Shown here: one piece after another, positions 19,164-29,073 of the stretch
Layout of the letters: each line of letters opens with the position of its first letter
Numbering within the stretch: position 1 is the stretch's first letter
From: Thermoprotei archaeon
GTDB lineage: Archaea > Thermoproteota > Thermoprotei > Thermofilales > B15-G2
Reading direction: 5' to 3'
NCBI GenBank assembly: GCA_003650815.1
Contig: QMSB01000007.1
Coordinates: 1 to 40,512 of the forward strand
DNA: 40,512 nt
Notes under the pieces: model-generated
Database searches by the model: none
What the model was told of the DNA's origin: nothing
What the model saw: only the letters and a program-made list of their open reading frames with translations
Made by a program: the position numbers and the translations under genes

Positions 19164-20428
19164 TCTGCAAGCCCCGCTACAAAGAACCCGCAGGTACCGT
19201 GAATATGAGGAAACAGTCTTTTCACCTTCGTGGAGCAAAGAAATCCTCTATACCCAGAACTGCCTATAGTCCTAGTCAAGCACTTGTATCCCTTACTCAC
19301 GAAATAGTCTACTACCTTCTCTCCCTCCTCAGGAAGAATAGAACACGTAGAATATACGATGCTGTGCACCTCCGGGAGCGATAGAGCAGCCTCCAATAAA
19401 CTTCTCTGAAGGTTCGAGTACTTCTCAACAATGTTTGGGAGAGAAAGCTGGATTCTTATAGCAGGATCCTTAGACATGACACCACTCGAAGAACAAGGAG
19501 CATCTACAAGCACTTTAGTTACTCCACAGCCTTTTCTAACAAAAACTTCTCTAGAGTCTGCCTTAATAACATCTACTTTGCTCAAATCCACTCCATGTAA
19601 CCTCAAGAGCTTTTTCATAATTTTAATACGATCCCATGAAATATCACATGCAAGAACACGGCACTGATTCTCAAGTAGCTGAAAAATAAGAGAAGTCTTC
19701 AGACCAGGAGCCGCGCACAAGTCTAAAATATAGTCATTTCTCTCAAGAGTCAAAGCGTCTACAATAGCTACAGATCCTTTGTCTTGAATTACAAGCTTAC
19801 CTTCCCTAACATATTTAAGCGCGTAGACAGGAGCTCTACTCTCCTTAACTCTTAACATAAATTCATAGTCTTCATCTAACTCAACTTCAACGTGTTTCCT
19901 GGTCAAATAATCCATCGCCTCTCTAACACTAATCTTCAACGTGTTTACACGTAACCACACAGTCTCTTCCGCCATAGAGCTAAATAGTTGTTCAAGTTCT
20001 TGAAAAGACATGTACTTAGAGAGCTTCTCTACAATCCACAGAGGCACTGAATACTTAACCGACAGCTTTTCTCCACAGCTAAGCTCTTCCAATAAAGCCT
20101 CAGGAGAAACTACCTTCCCTCTCTTAGACAGCTTTTTCTTAAGCCTCAACGTAGCCTCACGTAGCTCAGCATAGTTCTCGCCGTAAAGAACAATCCATGT
20201 CCTAACAATATTTTTCCTAGAGGCTCTTCCGAAAAACTCTCTGGCAATATCTCTTAGAAAAAAGTATTTTGAGACAACATCTCTGCCAATAACATAGTAT
20301 AGTCTCAAGGGTCTCTTAACTTTAAGATCGTTTCTAGTATATATAAATGCTTTATCAAAAGAAGTATTTTTCTCTTCAATATAATATATTAACCTAGAGA
20401 CAAATGATACTATCTGGTCTATTTTCAT
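19160..20428 (-). CDS. NOL1/NOP2/Sun (NSUN/RsmB-type) RNA m5C methyltransferase
   Basis: LDLCAAPGLKTSLIFQL, VDAPCSSSGVMSKDP, YSTCSILPEEGE motifs. Confidence 0.9.
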   Translation of the reverse strand: MKIDQIVSFVSRLIYYIEEKNTSFDKAFIYTRNDLKVKRPLRLYYVIGRDVVSKYFFLRDIAREFFGRASRKNIVRTWIVLYGENYAELREATLRLKKKLSKRGKVVSPEALLEELSCGEKLSVKYSVPLWIVEKLSKYMSFQELEQLFSSMAEETVWLRVNTLKISVREAMDYLTRKHVEVELDEDYEFMLRVKESRAPVYALKYVREGKLVIQDKGSVAIVDALTLERNDYILDLCAAPGLKTSLIFQLLENQCRVLACDISWDRIKIMKKLLRLHGVDLSKVDVIKADSREVFVRKGCGVTKVLVDAPCSSSGVMSKDPAIRIQLSLPNIVEKYSNLQRSLLEAALSLPEVHSIVYSTCSILPEEGEKVVDYFVSKGYKCLTRTIGSSGYRGFLCSTKVKRLFPHIHGTCGFFVAGLAD

Positions 20429-21801
20429 TATTTCCTCTTTTTCTTAGGCAATATTACCTCCTTAGGCGCTTTCGGGAACAGCTCTAAATATCGCCTCAGA
20501 ACCTTAGGCACAACTACTGTCCCGTCAGGCTCCTGGAAGTTCTCTAAAATCGCGGTTATAGCCCTAGTCGATGCTATAGCAGTGCTATTAAGAGTGTGTA
20601 CATACTCTCGTTCTCCAGTCTTTCTTCTCCTAAACCTTATTTTCAGTCTATAGCTTTGCCAGTCAGTACAGTTACTACAGCTGACCATTTCTCGGTACTT
20701 TCCTTGGGCAGGCATCCATGCTTCGAGGTCATACTTCTTAGCAGCCACTACTCCAAGGTCTCCCGTACATATATTTACTACTCTATATGGTACTCCTAAA
20801 CCCTGCCATAGTTTCTCAGCATTCTCTAAAAGCTTCTCATGCCATTCCCAGCTCTCTTCTGGTCTACAGAAGACAAACTGCTCTACTTTATGGAACTGAT
20901 GCACCCTGAAAATGCCTTTAGTGTCCTTGCCGTGAGCACCTGCTTCTTTACGGAAACATGGACTTATTCCAGCGTAAAGAAGGGGCAAGTCCTTCTCCTC
21001 TAGAATCTCATTCATATGGAGCGCCGCTATTGGGTGCTCTGAAGTAGCTATTAAGTACAAGTCTTCATCTTCGATCTTATATATGGCGTCCTCGAAGTCA
21101 GAGAGCGCTGTTACACCTTCATAAGGCTTCCTTCTAAGCATATAAGGAGGCATAACTATCTTAAATCCCTGCTGGGCGAGAAAATCTAAAGCATATAGTA
21201 AAAGAGCTAAGTCTAGCCAGACTAAGTCATCGAAGATATAGAAGAACCTAGAGCCAGCTACTTGAGCCGCCTTAAAGGTATCTCCGAGACCCAGAACCTC
21301 AAGCATGTCTGCATGACCAATAGGCTTCCAGTCGATAACCTCATACTCTACGCTAAATCCCTTAGTCTGTTCCTTAAAGCGGTCAAGATATCTTCTCCAA
21401 ACTTTAGGCTTCCCCCAGAACTTTACTGGAACATTATCTTCTTCATCTTCTCCTTGAGGTACAGACTCGTGAACTATGTTAGGTATACTCAACAGAACTT
21501 CTTCACGCTCAGCCTCTATTTTCCTTAAAATTTTCTCTTTCTCTTCTATAAGCTTCAGTAAACTCTTAGCTTCAGCCAGCTTCTTCTCTCTAGCTTCTCC
21601 CTTAAGCCTACCTATCTCCCTAGAAATCTGGTTATGTTTTCTTCTCAAGTCGTTAAGCTCAGTAAGCGTCTTCCTCCATAAAGTATCAAGCTCAAGAGCT
21701 TTGCCTACAATAGCCTCGCTAAAACCTCTCATCCGCATATTCCATTTGAGCTTCTCTGGATCATTTCGTAGATAGTAGAGTATAGACCACATGGCAGGCA
21801 T
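20428..21801 (-). CDS. serS: Seryl-tRNA synthetase (canonical type)
   Basis: N-terminal coiled-coil tRNA arm, class II motifs CFRKEAGAHGKDTKGIFRVHQFHKVEQFVF and LNSTAIASTRAITAILENFQEPDG. Confidence 0.97.
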   Translation of the reverse strand: MPAMWSILYYLRNDPEKLKWNMRMRGFSEAIVGKALELDTLWRKTLTELNDLRRKHNQISREIGRLKGEAREKKLAEAKSLLKLIEEKEKILRKIEAEREEVLLSIPNIVHESVPQGEDEEDNVPVKFWGKPKVWRRYLDRFKEQTKGFSVEYEVIDWKPIGHADMLEVLGLGDTFKAAQVAGSRFFYIFDDLVWLDLALLLYALDFLAQQGFKIVMPPYMLRRKPYEGVTALSDFEDAIYKIEDEDLYLIATSEHPIAALHMNEILEEKDLPLLYAGISPCFRKEAGAHGKDTKGIFRVHQFHKVEQFVFCRPEESWEWHEKLLENAEKLWQGLGVPYRVVNICTGDLGVVAAKKYDLEAWMPAQGKYREMVSCSNCTDWQSYRLKIRFRRRKTGEREYVHTLNSTAIASTRAITAILENFQEPDGTVVVPKVLRRYLELFPKAPKEVILPKKKRK

Positions 21802-21863
21802 ACTTTCTACATACTTTTTGACAGAATAATAAATTTATATTCTGCCACTAAAGAGCCACTGAA

Positions 21864-22130
21864 ATGACGAGGAAAAGAAAGTACCCAAGCAGAAAGGACT
21901 TAGCAGAAGCAGTTAAAAAGGCTTTATCCAAGGTGATATTTCATCCACACGACTTTCCGCAAGCAGTTTACGAGGTTCTACAAGAAGAGGGATTTGACTG
22001 TTCATACTTGACTGTAAAACGTATATGGAGGACGTATGAAGAAATGGTTCGCCGCGGCGAAATATTCGACATACTTGGAGTGGTAGTAGACAAAGAAAAT
22101 AGACATTACGGTAATATTTCCTCAGAGTAA
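21864..22130 (+). CDS. Small conserved hypothetical protein (possible DNA-binding)
   Basis: Intact 88-aa basic ORF with HTH-like composition directly upstream of the tatD-like gene, divergent from serS. Confidence 0.65.
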   Translation: MTRKRKYPSRKDLAEAVKKALSKVIFHPHDFPQAVYEVLQEEGFDCSYLTVKRIWRTYEEMVRRGEIFDILGVVVDKENRHYGNISSE

Positions 22131-22141
22131 ATTAATTACTT

Positions 22142-22897
22142 GTGGTTAAAGTTATAGATGCTCACGCGCACTTAGAGGAGCTTGATGACCTAGAGAGTGC
22201 TCTGAAGAGAGCTCGTGAAGCAGGAGTAGTTGCAGTAGTGGCTGTAGGCTCTGACTATTCTTCTAATAAAGAAATTCTTGAAATATCGTCTAGCTATACT
22301 GACTATGTTTATCCAGCGCTAGGCTTACATCCATGGGAGCTTAGCCAAGACTACGAGAAAGTATTAGAGCAAATAGAGGCACATGCAGATAGTATCGTAG
22401 CCATAGGAGAAGTAGGGCTAGACTACAGGATATCAACGAGCAGAGAACTTCAGAAAAAAGCTTTCAGGGAAGTAGCTCGTCTTGCCTCAAAACTAGATAA
22501 GACATTGATAGTGCATGCAAGAGACGCTTGGAGAGACGCGTTCAAAATAGTAGCAGAAGAAAACGTAAGTAAGGCTATCTTCCACTGGTTTTCAGGCCCA
22601 CTAGACCTACTAGATGAGCTGAGAGAAAAACACTACTTTATATCGGTTACTCCAGCAGTTCTCTACCAAAAGAAGCACATCAGAGCAGTAGAGAGGTATC
22701 CTATTGAACTAATAGTTATTGAAAGCGACGCCCCTGTAAGCTATAGAGGTAAGGTATCAGAACCAGCCGATACTCTGCTCTCACTCAAGGGGCTCGCATC
22801 CCTCAAAAAACTGAGCCTAGAGGAGACCGCTAAAACAGTATTTAACAACACAGTAAGGTTATACGGTTTGCGCGGGCTAGAATATGAAGAAGACTAG
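22142..22897 (+). CDS. TatD-like metal-dependent hydrolase/DNase, GTG start
   Basis: DAHAHLEELDD, ALGLHPWEL, AIGEVGLDYR, LIVHARDAW, VIESDAPVS. Confidence 0.92.
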   Translation: MVKVIDAHAHLEELDDLESALKRAREAGVVAVVAVGSDYSSNKEILEISSSYTDYVYPALGLHPWELSQDYEKVLEQIEAHADSIVAIGEVGLDYRISTSRELQKKAFREVARLASKLDKTLIVHARDAWRDAFKIVAEENVSKAIFHWFSGPLDLLDELREKHYFISVTPAVLYQKKHIRAVERYPIELIVIESDAPVSYRGKVSEPADTLLSLKGLASLKKLSLEETAKTVFNNTVRLYGLRGLEYEED

Positions 22898-23504
22898 CCT
22901 ATTAAAGCATATCATAGTCTCAGTGCTATTAAAAGAGCCCATGAGTCTAAGGGAACTAAAGGAGCTGACAGGACTGAGTCGCAGAAGCCTAAAGAAGATA
23001 CTTTCCCAGCTAATAAACGAAAAGAAGATACTAATGAAGAAAATAGGAAATACTGTAGTTTACTGGACAAATCCTTTAGTCTTCCACAGAGAACTTTACA
23101 TAGCAGGCAATTTGGCTAAACAACTTTTGACACAAAATATCGGCAAGATATATTCTCTCTATAAGGCTCAAGGTTTTTCAGAAAAAGAAATAGATACAGC
23201 GATAGCACTACATATATGTATGGTAGAAACCCTTGATAATATACACCAGGACGTAGTTTTCTTAATTCTTCCATTTCTCGAGCTAATAAGGAAAGATGGT
23301 TTTCCTTTAATCGTAGACTATGATACTGCAACTGAAATAGTAGAAAGGCTTGTAGGAGAAAAGGTAGAATTGCTCATAGAGAAGTATCCAGAACTGCTAT
23401 GGGTTGAGCCAGATAGAGAAAGAGGTGTAAGTAGAGCTTTTCTAATAATAAATAAGCCATGGAAGAATAGAGGAGAAGTATATGAGCATAGTAGAAATAG
23501 TTGA
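22884..23504 (+). CDS. ArsR-like winged-helix transcriptional regulator-like protein
   Basis: HIIVSVLLKEPMSLRELKELTGLSRRSLKKILSQLINEKKILMKKIGNTVVYW; overlaps tatD-like gene by 14 nt. Confidence 0.7.
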   Translation: MKKTSLLKHIIVSVLLKEPMSLRELKELTGLSRRSLKKILSQLINEKKILMKKIGNTVVYWTNPLVFHRELYIAGNLAKQLLTQNIGKIYSLYKAQGFSEKEIDTAIALHICMVETLDNIHQDVVFLILPFLELIRKDGFPLIVDYDTATEIVERLVGEKVELLIEKYPELLWVEPDRERGVSRAFLIINKPWKNRGEVYEHSRNS

Positions 23505-25155
23505 AAAAGAGAGGGAGAAATTCAGAGAAGTATTAGATGAGACTTGTAAATACCTATATTACAGGCTGAAAAGCTCATCTCCAATAGAATACTCTAAAAT
23601 AAAGCCTCTCAGCCTAGAGAAAATACTTGTAGACATACGTGGTCTTAAAGAACTCAAAGAGCTACTGACAAAGTTGCTCGATGAGCTGAGAGTTAGAGAG
23701 GGAAAACACTTAATCCTGTATATAGCCCCCTTCGGAGGCTCAAAATCACAATCATTCGAGTACGTCAAAGAAATAGTAAAAAGTAGAGAAGATTCAGACA
23801 AAATAGTAGAATTTTCTTTCTCCTCTTCCTCAAGACTCCTAGGAGTATTAAAGTCTATGGTACTCTCGCTTTCAGCAATACTCCTTTCTTCAGGTGAACT
23901 TGAGGACTATGAGAAAACCACTATTTTAGAAGTCTTAGCAGAGTACAAAATACTAGAAAGAAGTGCCGCCGAAGGCTCTCTAAGAAGCTATGTCGAAGAC
24001 TTCCTACCACTAATCTCATCCTTAGTTAGCGTAGCAAATAAAGAAAAACAAGTGCTCCTAATACAGGTAGACGAATGCGACTTATGGTACGGAAACTATG
24101 AAAGATACAGAGACTTCGGTAAACTCTTCAGAGAGCTCTATGACAGAGCAGATAGAATAATATTCATACTCTATGCAACCACAGAAGCCTACTATCAGTT
24201 CAGAAAGTGGAGCTCCCTAGACCCTTTCCTAAACAGGTCCCTAAGCACTGCAAACATAGTAGCTTCTCCAGGAAAATACCTCGACAAAGTAATCTACGCA
24301 CTAGCAAGATTAGCTGTCCTAACAGAGAGAGTAAACAACATTGAATTTAGCAGAGAAGAACTTGAGTTGTTGCTGAAAATAGTGGAAGTAAAGAAACTAG
24401 GCAAAACACTTGACATAAGGCGCTGTAACCTAATGATAATAAACTTCCTTGAGAAACTATCAGAATTCAATAAATATAAACTAATTCAAATAGGGAAAGA
24501 ACTCTATCCCCAGCATGTCGAAGAGATACCAGCTCTCCTAGCTAGAGAAGTCTTCCCACGAATACCTGGACTAAACTTCACGCCGATCCAAAGCACCGAA
24601 GCGGAAGGAGTGTTTGAAATAGGGCAGGTCAAAATTCCGCTAAAAATCATAGTTTCTCAACAGGATAAAGAAACTCTAAAAAGTATAGCTGAAAAACACA
24701 ATAAAGTAATCGCAATAAATGTACTGCGAGAAGAGCTGACAGAAATACCAAACGTCAGTACACTAGAGCCGGAGCCAGTAGACCTTCTGTACCCACTAGT
24801 GGGAATAGTACACCATCCCACCTTAAGTAGTAGGGAAAGAGAGTTACTCTTAAACCAGTATGCTAGCTTCTTCCGAATAGCAACTGAGCTAGACACACTA
24901 ATAGAAAGCGAAATAATCAGACCTAAAGCACCTAGCACGGAAATAGAGGCGCGTCCTTCTGCTCCGCTGAGATTAGAAGAGAAGCCTAGAGTAGAGAGAG
25001 AACTGGCCTTACTGACTAGTTTTATCCAAAGCTGGCGCAGTATTAAAACAGTATGCAAATTTATGGGCATAAGCGAAAAAGAAGTAAAAAGTCTAGTCGA
25101 GAAATATAGAAAATACTTCTATATTAAAGGAAACAGAATATATAGACGAAAGTGA
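23482..25155 (+). CDS. P-loop ATPase-like protein with atypical Walker A and C-terminal HTH-like region (uncharacterised)
   Basis: LILYIAPFGGSKSQSF (G to S change in Walker A), VLLIQVDECDLW (Walker B), IIFILYATTEAYY (sensor-1-like), C-terminal SIKTVCKFMGISEKEVKSLVEKYRKYFYIKGNRIYRRK. Confidence 0.65.
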   Translation: MSIVEIVEKEREKFREVLDETCKYLYYRLKSSSPIEYSKIKPLSLEKILVDIRGLKELKELLTKLLDELRVREGKHLILYIAPFGGSKSQSFEYVKEIVKSREDSDKIVEFSFSSSSRLLGVLKSMVLSLSAILLSSGELEDYEKTTILEVLAEYKILERSAAEGSLRSYVEDFLPLISSLVSVANKEKQVLLIQVDECDLWYGNYERYRDFGKLFRELYDRADRIIFILYATTEAYYQFRKWSSLDPFLNRSLSTANIVASPGKYLDKVIYALARLAVLTERVNNIEFSREELELLLKIVEVKKLGKTLDIRRCNLMIINFLEKLSEFNKYKLIQIGKELYPQHVEEIPALLAREVFPRIPGLNFTPIQSTEAEGVFEIGQVKIPLKIIVSQQDKETLKSIAEKHNKVIAINVLREELTEIPNVSTLEPEPVDLLYPLVGIVHHPTLSSRERELLLNQYASFFRIATELDTLIESEIIRPKAPSTEIEARPSAPLRLEEKPRVERELALLTSFIQSWRSIKTVCKFMGISEKEVKSLVEKYRKYFYIKGNRIYRRK

Positions 25156-25159
25156 AACA

Positions 25160-25885
25160 ATGTCGTCTAAGGAAGAAAAATTCTACGAAATACTAGACTC
25201 ACTAGAAAAATCAGAGTGGACACTAAGCCACAAGTCGGGGGACAATGTATATTTAGTTAAGACATACAAGGTAATGGAGCATAAGTGCACAGTAACTGTC
25301 TCAGTAAATCCTAGGGATCCCAAAATATCGCTAAACTATATTACTATTACTCCTTCCTCCATTAAGCTAGCTAAAGCAATAAAAGAAGTCTTCGGAGAAT
25401 ATGCCTCAGTAGGAAGACATGAAAAAAGAATAGATGTAGTTTTCTTAGTCAAAGAAGTATACTCAGATGTAGCTGAGCTAGAAGAGAGAATAGAAGAAGT
25501 TTTTGAAGCTGTACGAGAAGAAGTAAACAGAACGAGAATAGAAGTACGAGACTACGCTGCAAACTTAATGAAGGAAGGATACCTTATTTCAAAAGAAGAT
25601 GACAAATATAAATTACTCAAAATAGTTGTAACATCTTCTGCTACAATAAAAATAGAGGGAGAAATACGCAAAAATATTCTCTTCTTAGAAGTCTTCGTAA
25701 TGAACGGGGAAAGAGAGTATAGAAAAATAAGAGAATTTCTCCTTAAAAACAACTTCAGTCTCCTAAAAAAACTTCAGCATAAAGGAGCGCACTATATTAA
25801 ATCATATGCCTTCTTCACGAGTCCAGAGAACATAATTAATACGCTGGTATTACTGGGAAAAAGTATCTTAGGGCAAAAAGACTAA
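25160..25885 (+). CDS. Uncharacterised protein co-transcribed with the ATPase-like gene
   Basis: 241-aa intact ORF 4 nt after the ATPase stop. Confidence 0.7.
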   Translation: MSSKEEKFYEILDSLEKSEWTLSHKSGDNVYLVKTYKVMEHKCTVTVSVNPRDPKISLNYITITPSSIKLAKAIKEVFGEYASVGRHEKRIDVVFLVKEVYSDVAELEERIEEVFEAVREEVNRTRIEVRDYAANLMKEGYLISKEDDKYKLLKIVVTSSATIKIEGEIRKNILFLEVFVMNGEREYRKIREFLLKNNFSLLKKLQHKGAHYIKSYAFFTSPENIINTLVLLGKSILGQKD

Positions 25886-25916
25886 CAATATATTTCTAGT
25901 CTAAATATATCACTTA

Positions 25917-26225
25917 ATGATAGGTATAGAACACTTTCTCTTTCAAGTAAGCGTAGGGGGATTACTAGGATTCGCTACGGGCTATGCTGTCAAGAAAATA
26001 GCAAAGCTAGCCATACTCGTGCTGGGAATATTCACGGCGATTCTCCTATACTTAGAGTACAGCGGGGTCATAACAATAAACTACGCTAAACTCACTGAAA
26101 TTATGTATAATATGTGGCAAGTAGTATCAGCTAAGGCGCAGGGAATGCAAAGCTACGTAGCCTCACACATACCTTTCGCCGCTAGCTTCATACCAGGCTT
26201 CATCATAGGATTTAAGAAAGGCTAA
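25917..26225 (+). CDS. FUN14 family small membrane protein
   Basis: GGLLGFATGYAVKKIAKLAILVLGIFTAILLYLEYSGVITINYAKL pattern, C-terminal glycine-rich TM. Confidence 0.8.
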   Translation: MIGIEHFLFQVSVGGLLGFATGYAVKKIAKLAILVLGIFTAILLYLEYSGVITINYAKLTEIMYNMWQVVSAKAQGMQSYVASHIPFAASFIPGFIIGFKKG

Positions 26226-27595
26226 AGAATCACTGCGACCGAAAGATCATTGACATTTGTTCCTGTAGGTCCAGTAAATATTAGATCATCTAGAGACTTG
26301 AAGTACTCGTATGTATTGTTCTCAGACAAATAGGCGTATGGATCTAGTCCAGTAGCAAGCCCTCTGTCAACAGTCTGTCCATCGCATACTGCTCCGGCAG
26401 CATCAGTAACACCGTCTATTCCATCACTCCCAAGAGAAGCAAAGGCCACATCGGACACACTTTTCACGCCTAGAGCAAAGCCTAAGACAAGTTCCTGGTT
26501 TCTTCCTCCCTTTCCTTTCCCGACAACAGTCACAGTAGTTTCTCCCCCAGCAAGAATAGCACAAGGTCTAGAGACAGGCTCGCCATAAAATCTCGCTTCC
26601 TTAGCAATCGACGCCAAAACCCTACCCACGTGTCTAGCTTCTCCCTCCAGGAAAGATGTGAGCATAAGAACGTTTAAAGAAAGCTCTCTAGCTTTCTCCG
26701 CCATTTTATTAAGCGATATCCTATTACTAGCTACTATCACATTGAAAACCCTCTCGAAGATAGGGTCCCCAGGCTTAGGAGTCTCGTCTACTTCACCTCT
26801 CACACCTTTTTCTAAGAAGTTTCTCACACTACTCGGAACAGACTCCCAAAAACCGTATCTCTTCAAAACTTCTACAGCATCCTTAAATGTCGAAGGATCG
26901 GGTGCAGTGGGCCCAGAGGCTATGTACTCTATGGGATCGCCTACAACATCGGAAATTATCAGACTGAGCACAGTGGCTGGAAAAGCTCTCTTAGCGAGAA
27001 ACCCTCCCTTAACTTCAGACAAATGCTTCCTAACAGTATTCACCTCAACTATGTTCGCTCCGCTCTTGAGCAAAAGCTCAGTTAGCAGCCTAATATCGTC
27101 TAGTTCTAGTTTACCACGAGGCTTAGTAAGTAGCGCAGAGCCGCCGCCAGAAATAAGACATATTATCAGAGTATCTGGACGAGCATTACTCTCGACTAAA
27201 TTCAGCAGCTCCTCAGCAGCCACCACATTACGCGGTGAAGGTACTGGATGATCGGCCTCAACTAACCTGATTTTTCTACACGAATACTTCCTGGAATATC
27301 CTCTTGGAACAATAACGAGGCCACATTCTATTTTCTCCGAAAGAATCTCTTCAAGAGCCTCTGCCATCCCTCCGGAAGCTTTTCCAGCACCTACGACAAT
27401 TATCTTTCTATAATCACTTAAACTAAGCCTTAGGTCTCCTGGAGAGATAAAGAGCTTTTCTTCATGAATGCTCATACTTTTCCTAACAGCTGTAGAAGGG
27501 TCAGCAGCCTTAAGTCCAGCCTCAAGAATTTCGAGAATCTTTCTCCTAGCCTCGATCTCGCCGTGCTCAAGTAAGCTATCCTTATTTAAAATCAT
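26222..27595 (-). CDS. Glycerate 2-kinase (DUF4147/MOFRL type)
   Basis: VVGAGKASGGMAEALEE, CLISGGGSALLTKP, ILAGGETTVTVVGKGKGGRNQELVLGFAL, ASLGSDGIDGVTDAAGAV. Confidence 0.95.
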   Translation of the reverse strand: MILNKDSLLEHGEIEARRKILEILEAGLKAADPSTAVRKSMSIHEEKLFISPGDLRLSLSDYRKIIVVGAGKASGGMAEALEEILSEKIECGLVIVPRGYSRKYSCRKIRLVEADHPVPSPRNVVAAEELLNLVESNARPDTLIICLISGGGSALLTKPRGKLELDDIRLLTELLLKSGANIVEVNTVRKHLSEVKGGFLAKRAFPATVLSLIISDVVGDPIEYIASGPTAPDPSTFKDAVEVLKRYGFWESVPSSVRNFLEKGVRGEVDETPKPGDPIFERVFNVIVASNRISLNKMAEKARELSLNVLMLTSFLEGEARHVGRVLASIAKEARFYGEPVSRPCAILAGGETTVTVVGKGKGGRNQELVLGFALGVKSVSDVAFASLGSDGIDGVTDAAGAVCDGQTVDRGLATGLDPYAYLSENNTYEYFKSLDDLIFTGPTGTNVNDLSVAVIL

Positions 27596-27727
27596 CGAAG
27601 TTCTGTAACCCGAAATAATATAAGTACTTCTCCCCTACAAACAGCCACACAGTATTTCAGAACCTCCGTTCAACATACCAGAAATTTTTATAATAAAGTG
27701 AAAGAAGCTAGAGATGGTGAGTAGCAC

Positions 27728-29026
27728 ATGTATATAGCTTTATTTGAGGACACAGACTATGACTTTCTCTACCCTCTAACACATATGCGCCCAGCCTATG
27801 CCCTGAGAATAGGAGTCTACTCTCTAATAGATAGAGTAACTAAGCTAGCTGAAGATAAGGTCTTCCTCTACATGAGAGACTACTTAATAAAATACTTCGA
27901 GTGGAGACTAAATCACGAAGGATACAAAAACATTTACATAAACAAAGAAGTCGACGAAGAAACATTATTCATAAACGGTAAAATAGTCTTTGACGAAAAC
28001 TTCGAAAAACTGCTAAGTAGCCTAAAGGAAAGAAAAGGAAACTACATTGTATACAAAGACAACGAAGTAGTAGCCCTAAAAGCCTCAAGCGACTTAGCAC
28101 GAGAACTCTCAGAGTACTTCACGAAACCAGTCTCCCCAGAGGTCTTTGAAGCAGTTAAAGAGAAAGTAGAGAAAATAGAAGCACCCGACATAAAGCTAGT
28201 GAGGTTCCCATGGGACGTAATTAAAGTAAACTCCGAAATGATAGCGAGAGACCTGAAAGCATATTATGGAAAAGAGTGGGAGACATCAGCTGACGTCAAG
28301 ATAATCGGGGACCCGAAGAACGTTTACATAGGCAAAGACGTAGAAATAGAGCCATATGTCGTAATAGAGGCCAGGACAGGACCAGTCTACATAGGAGACG
28401 GCACTAAAGTCCAGGCAGGAGCTAGAATAGAGGGCCCAACATACATAGGCAAAGACACTATAATTGTAGGAGGTGCGCAAGTCAGAGAAGGAAGCAATAT
28501 CGGAGATGTATGTAGAGTAGGCGGAGAATTCGAAGAATCCGTAATGCACGGTTTCTCGAACAAGTATCACGCAGGCTTCATAGGACACGCGTATGTCTGC
28601 GAGTGGGTAAACATTGGCGCTATGACAACAAACAGCGACTTAAAGAACACCTATGGAACAGTCAGACTGACAATAAGAGGACAGAAAATAGACACTGGCA
28701 TGAAGAAAGTAGGATGTTTCATAGGAGATATGGCTAAGACTTCTATTGGCGCTTACATATATACTGGAAAAAGAATAGGAATAGCCTCCCAGATACACGG
28801 CTACATAACATCCGACGTCCCGTCTTTCACATTCTACGCGAAGTCTCTCGGAGGAGTACTAGTAGAGCTCTACATAGACTCCGTCATAGAAACACAGCGC
28901 AGAATGAAAGCCAGAAGAAAACAGCCGCTACCCCCAGAGGAAGCCGAACTAATACGAAAACTATTTGAGCTAACGGCTCCTGAGAGAGAAAAGGCAGGCG
29001 TGAAAAAGGGTAGAATATCGCTCTAA
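27728..29026 (+). CDS. GlmU-like sugar-phosphate nucleotidyltransferase/acyltransferase (left-handed beta-helix)
   Basis: N-terminal YPLTHMRPAYALRIGV; hexapeptide repeats VYIGDGTKVQAGARIEGPTYIGKDTIIVGGAQVREGSNIGD. Confidence 0.8.
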   Translation: MYIALFEDTDYDFLYPLTHMRPAYALRIGVYSLIDRVTKLAEDKVFLYMRDYLIKYFEWRLNHEGYKNIYINKEVDEETLFINGKIVFDENFEKLLSSLKERKGNYIVYKDNEVVALKASSDLARELSEYFTKPVSPEVFEAVKEKVEKIEAPDIKLVRFPWDVIKVNSEMIARDLKAYYGKEWETSADVKIIGDPKNVYIGKDVEIEPYVVIEARTGPVYIGDGTKVQAGARIEGPTYIGKDTIIVGGAQVREGSNIGDVCRVGGEFEESVMHGFSNKYHAGFIGHAYVCEWVNIGAMTTNSDLKNTYGTVRLTIRGQKIDTGMKKVGCFIGDMAKTSIGAYIYTGKRIGIASQIHGYITSDVPSFTFYAKSLGGVLVELYIDSVIETQRRMKARRKQPLPPEEAELIRKLFELTAPEREKAGVKKGRISL

Positions 29027-29073
29027 ACTACTTTAAGATAAGTATTTATTTTCCTCAACACTTTTTATACTCG

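Noticed and set aside
19148-19384. Plus ORF 19148..19384 after the radical SAM gene
   Set aside because: Antisense to the NSUN methyltransferase with no domain; the radical SAM reading frame ends at 19163.
26658-27251. 197-aa plus-strand ORF
   Set aside because: Antisense to a well-supported glycerate kinase; Ser/Leu/Thr-rich shadow ORF.
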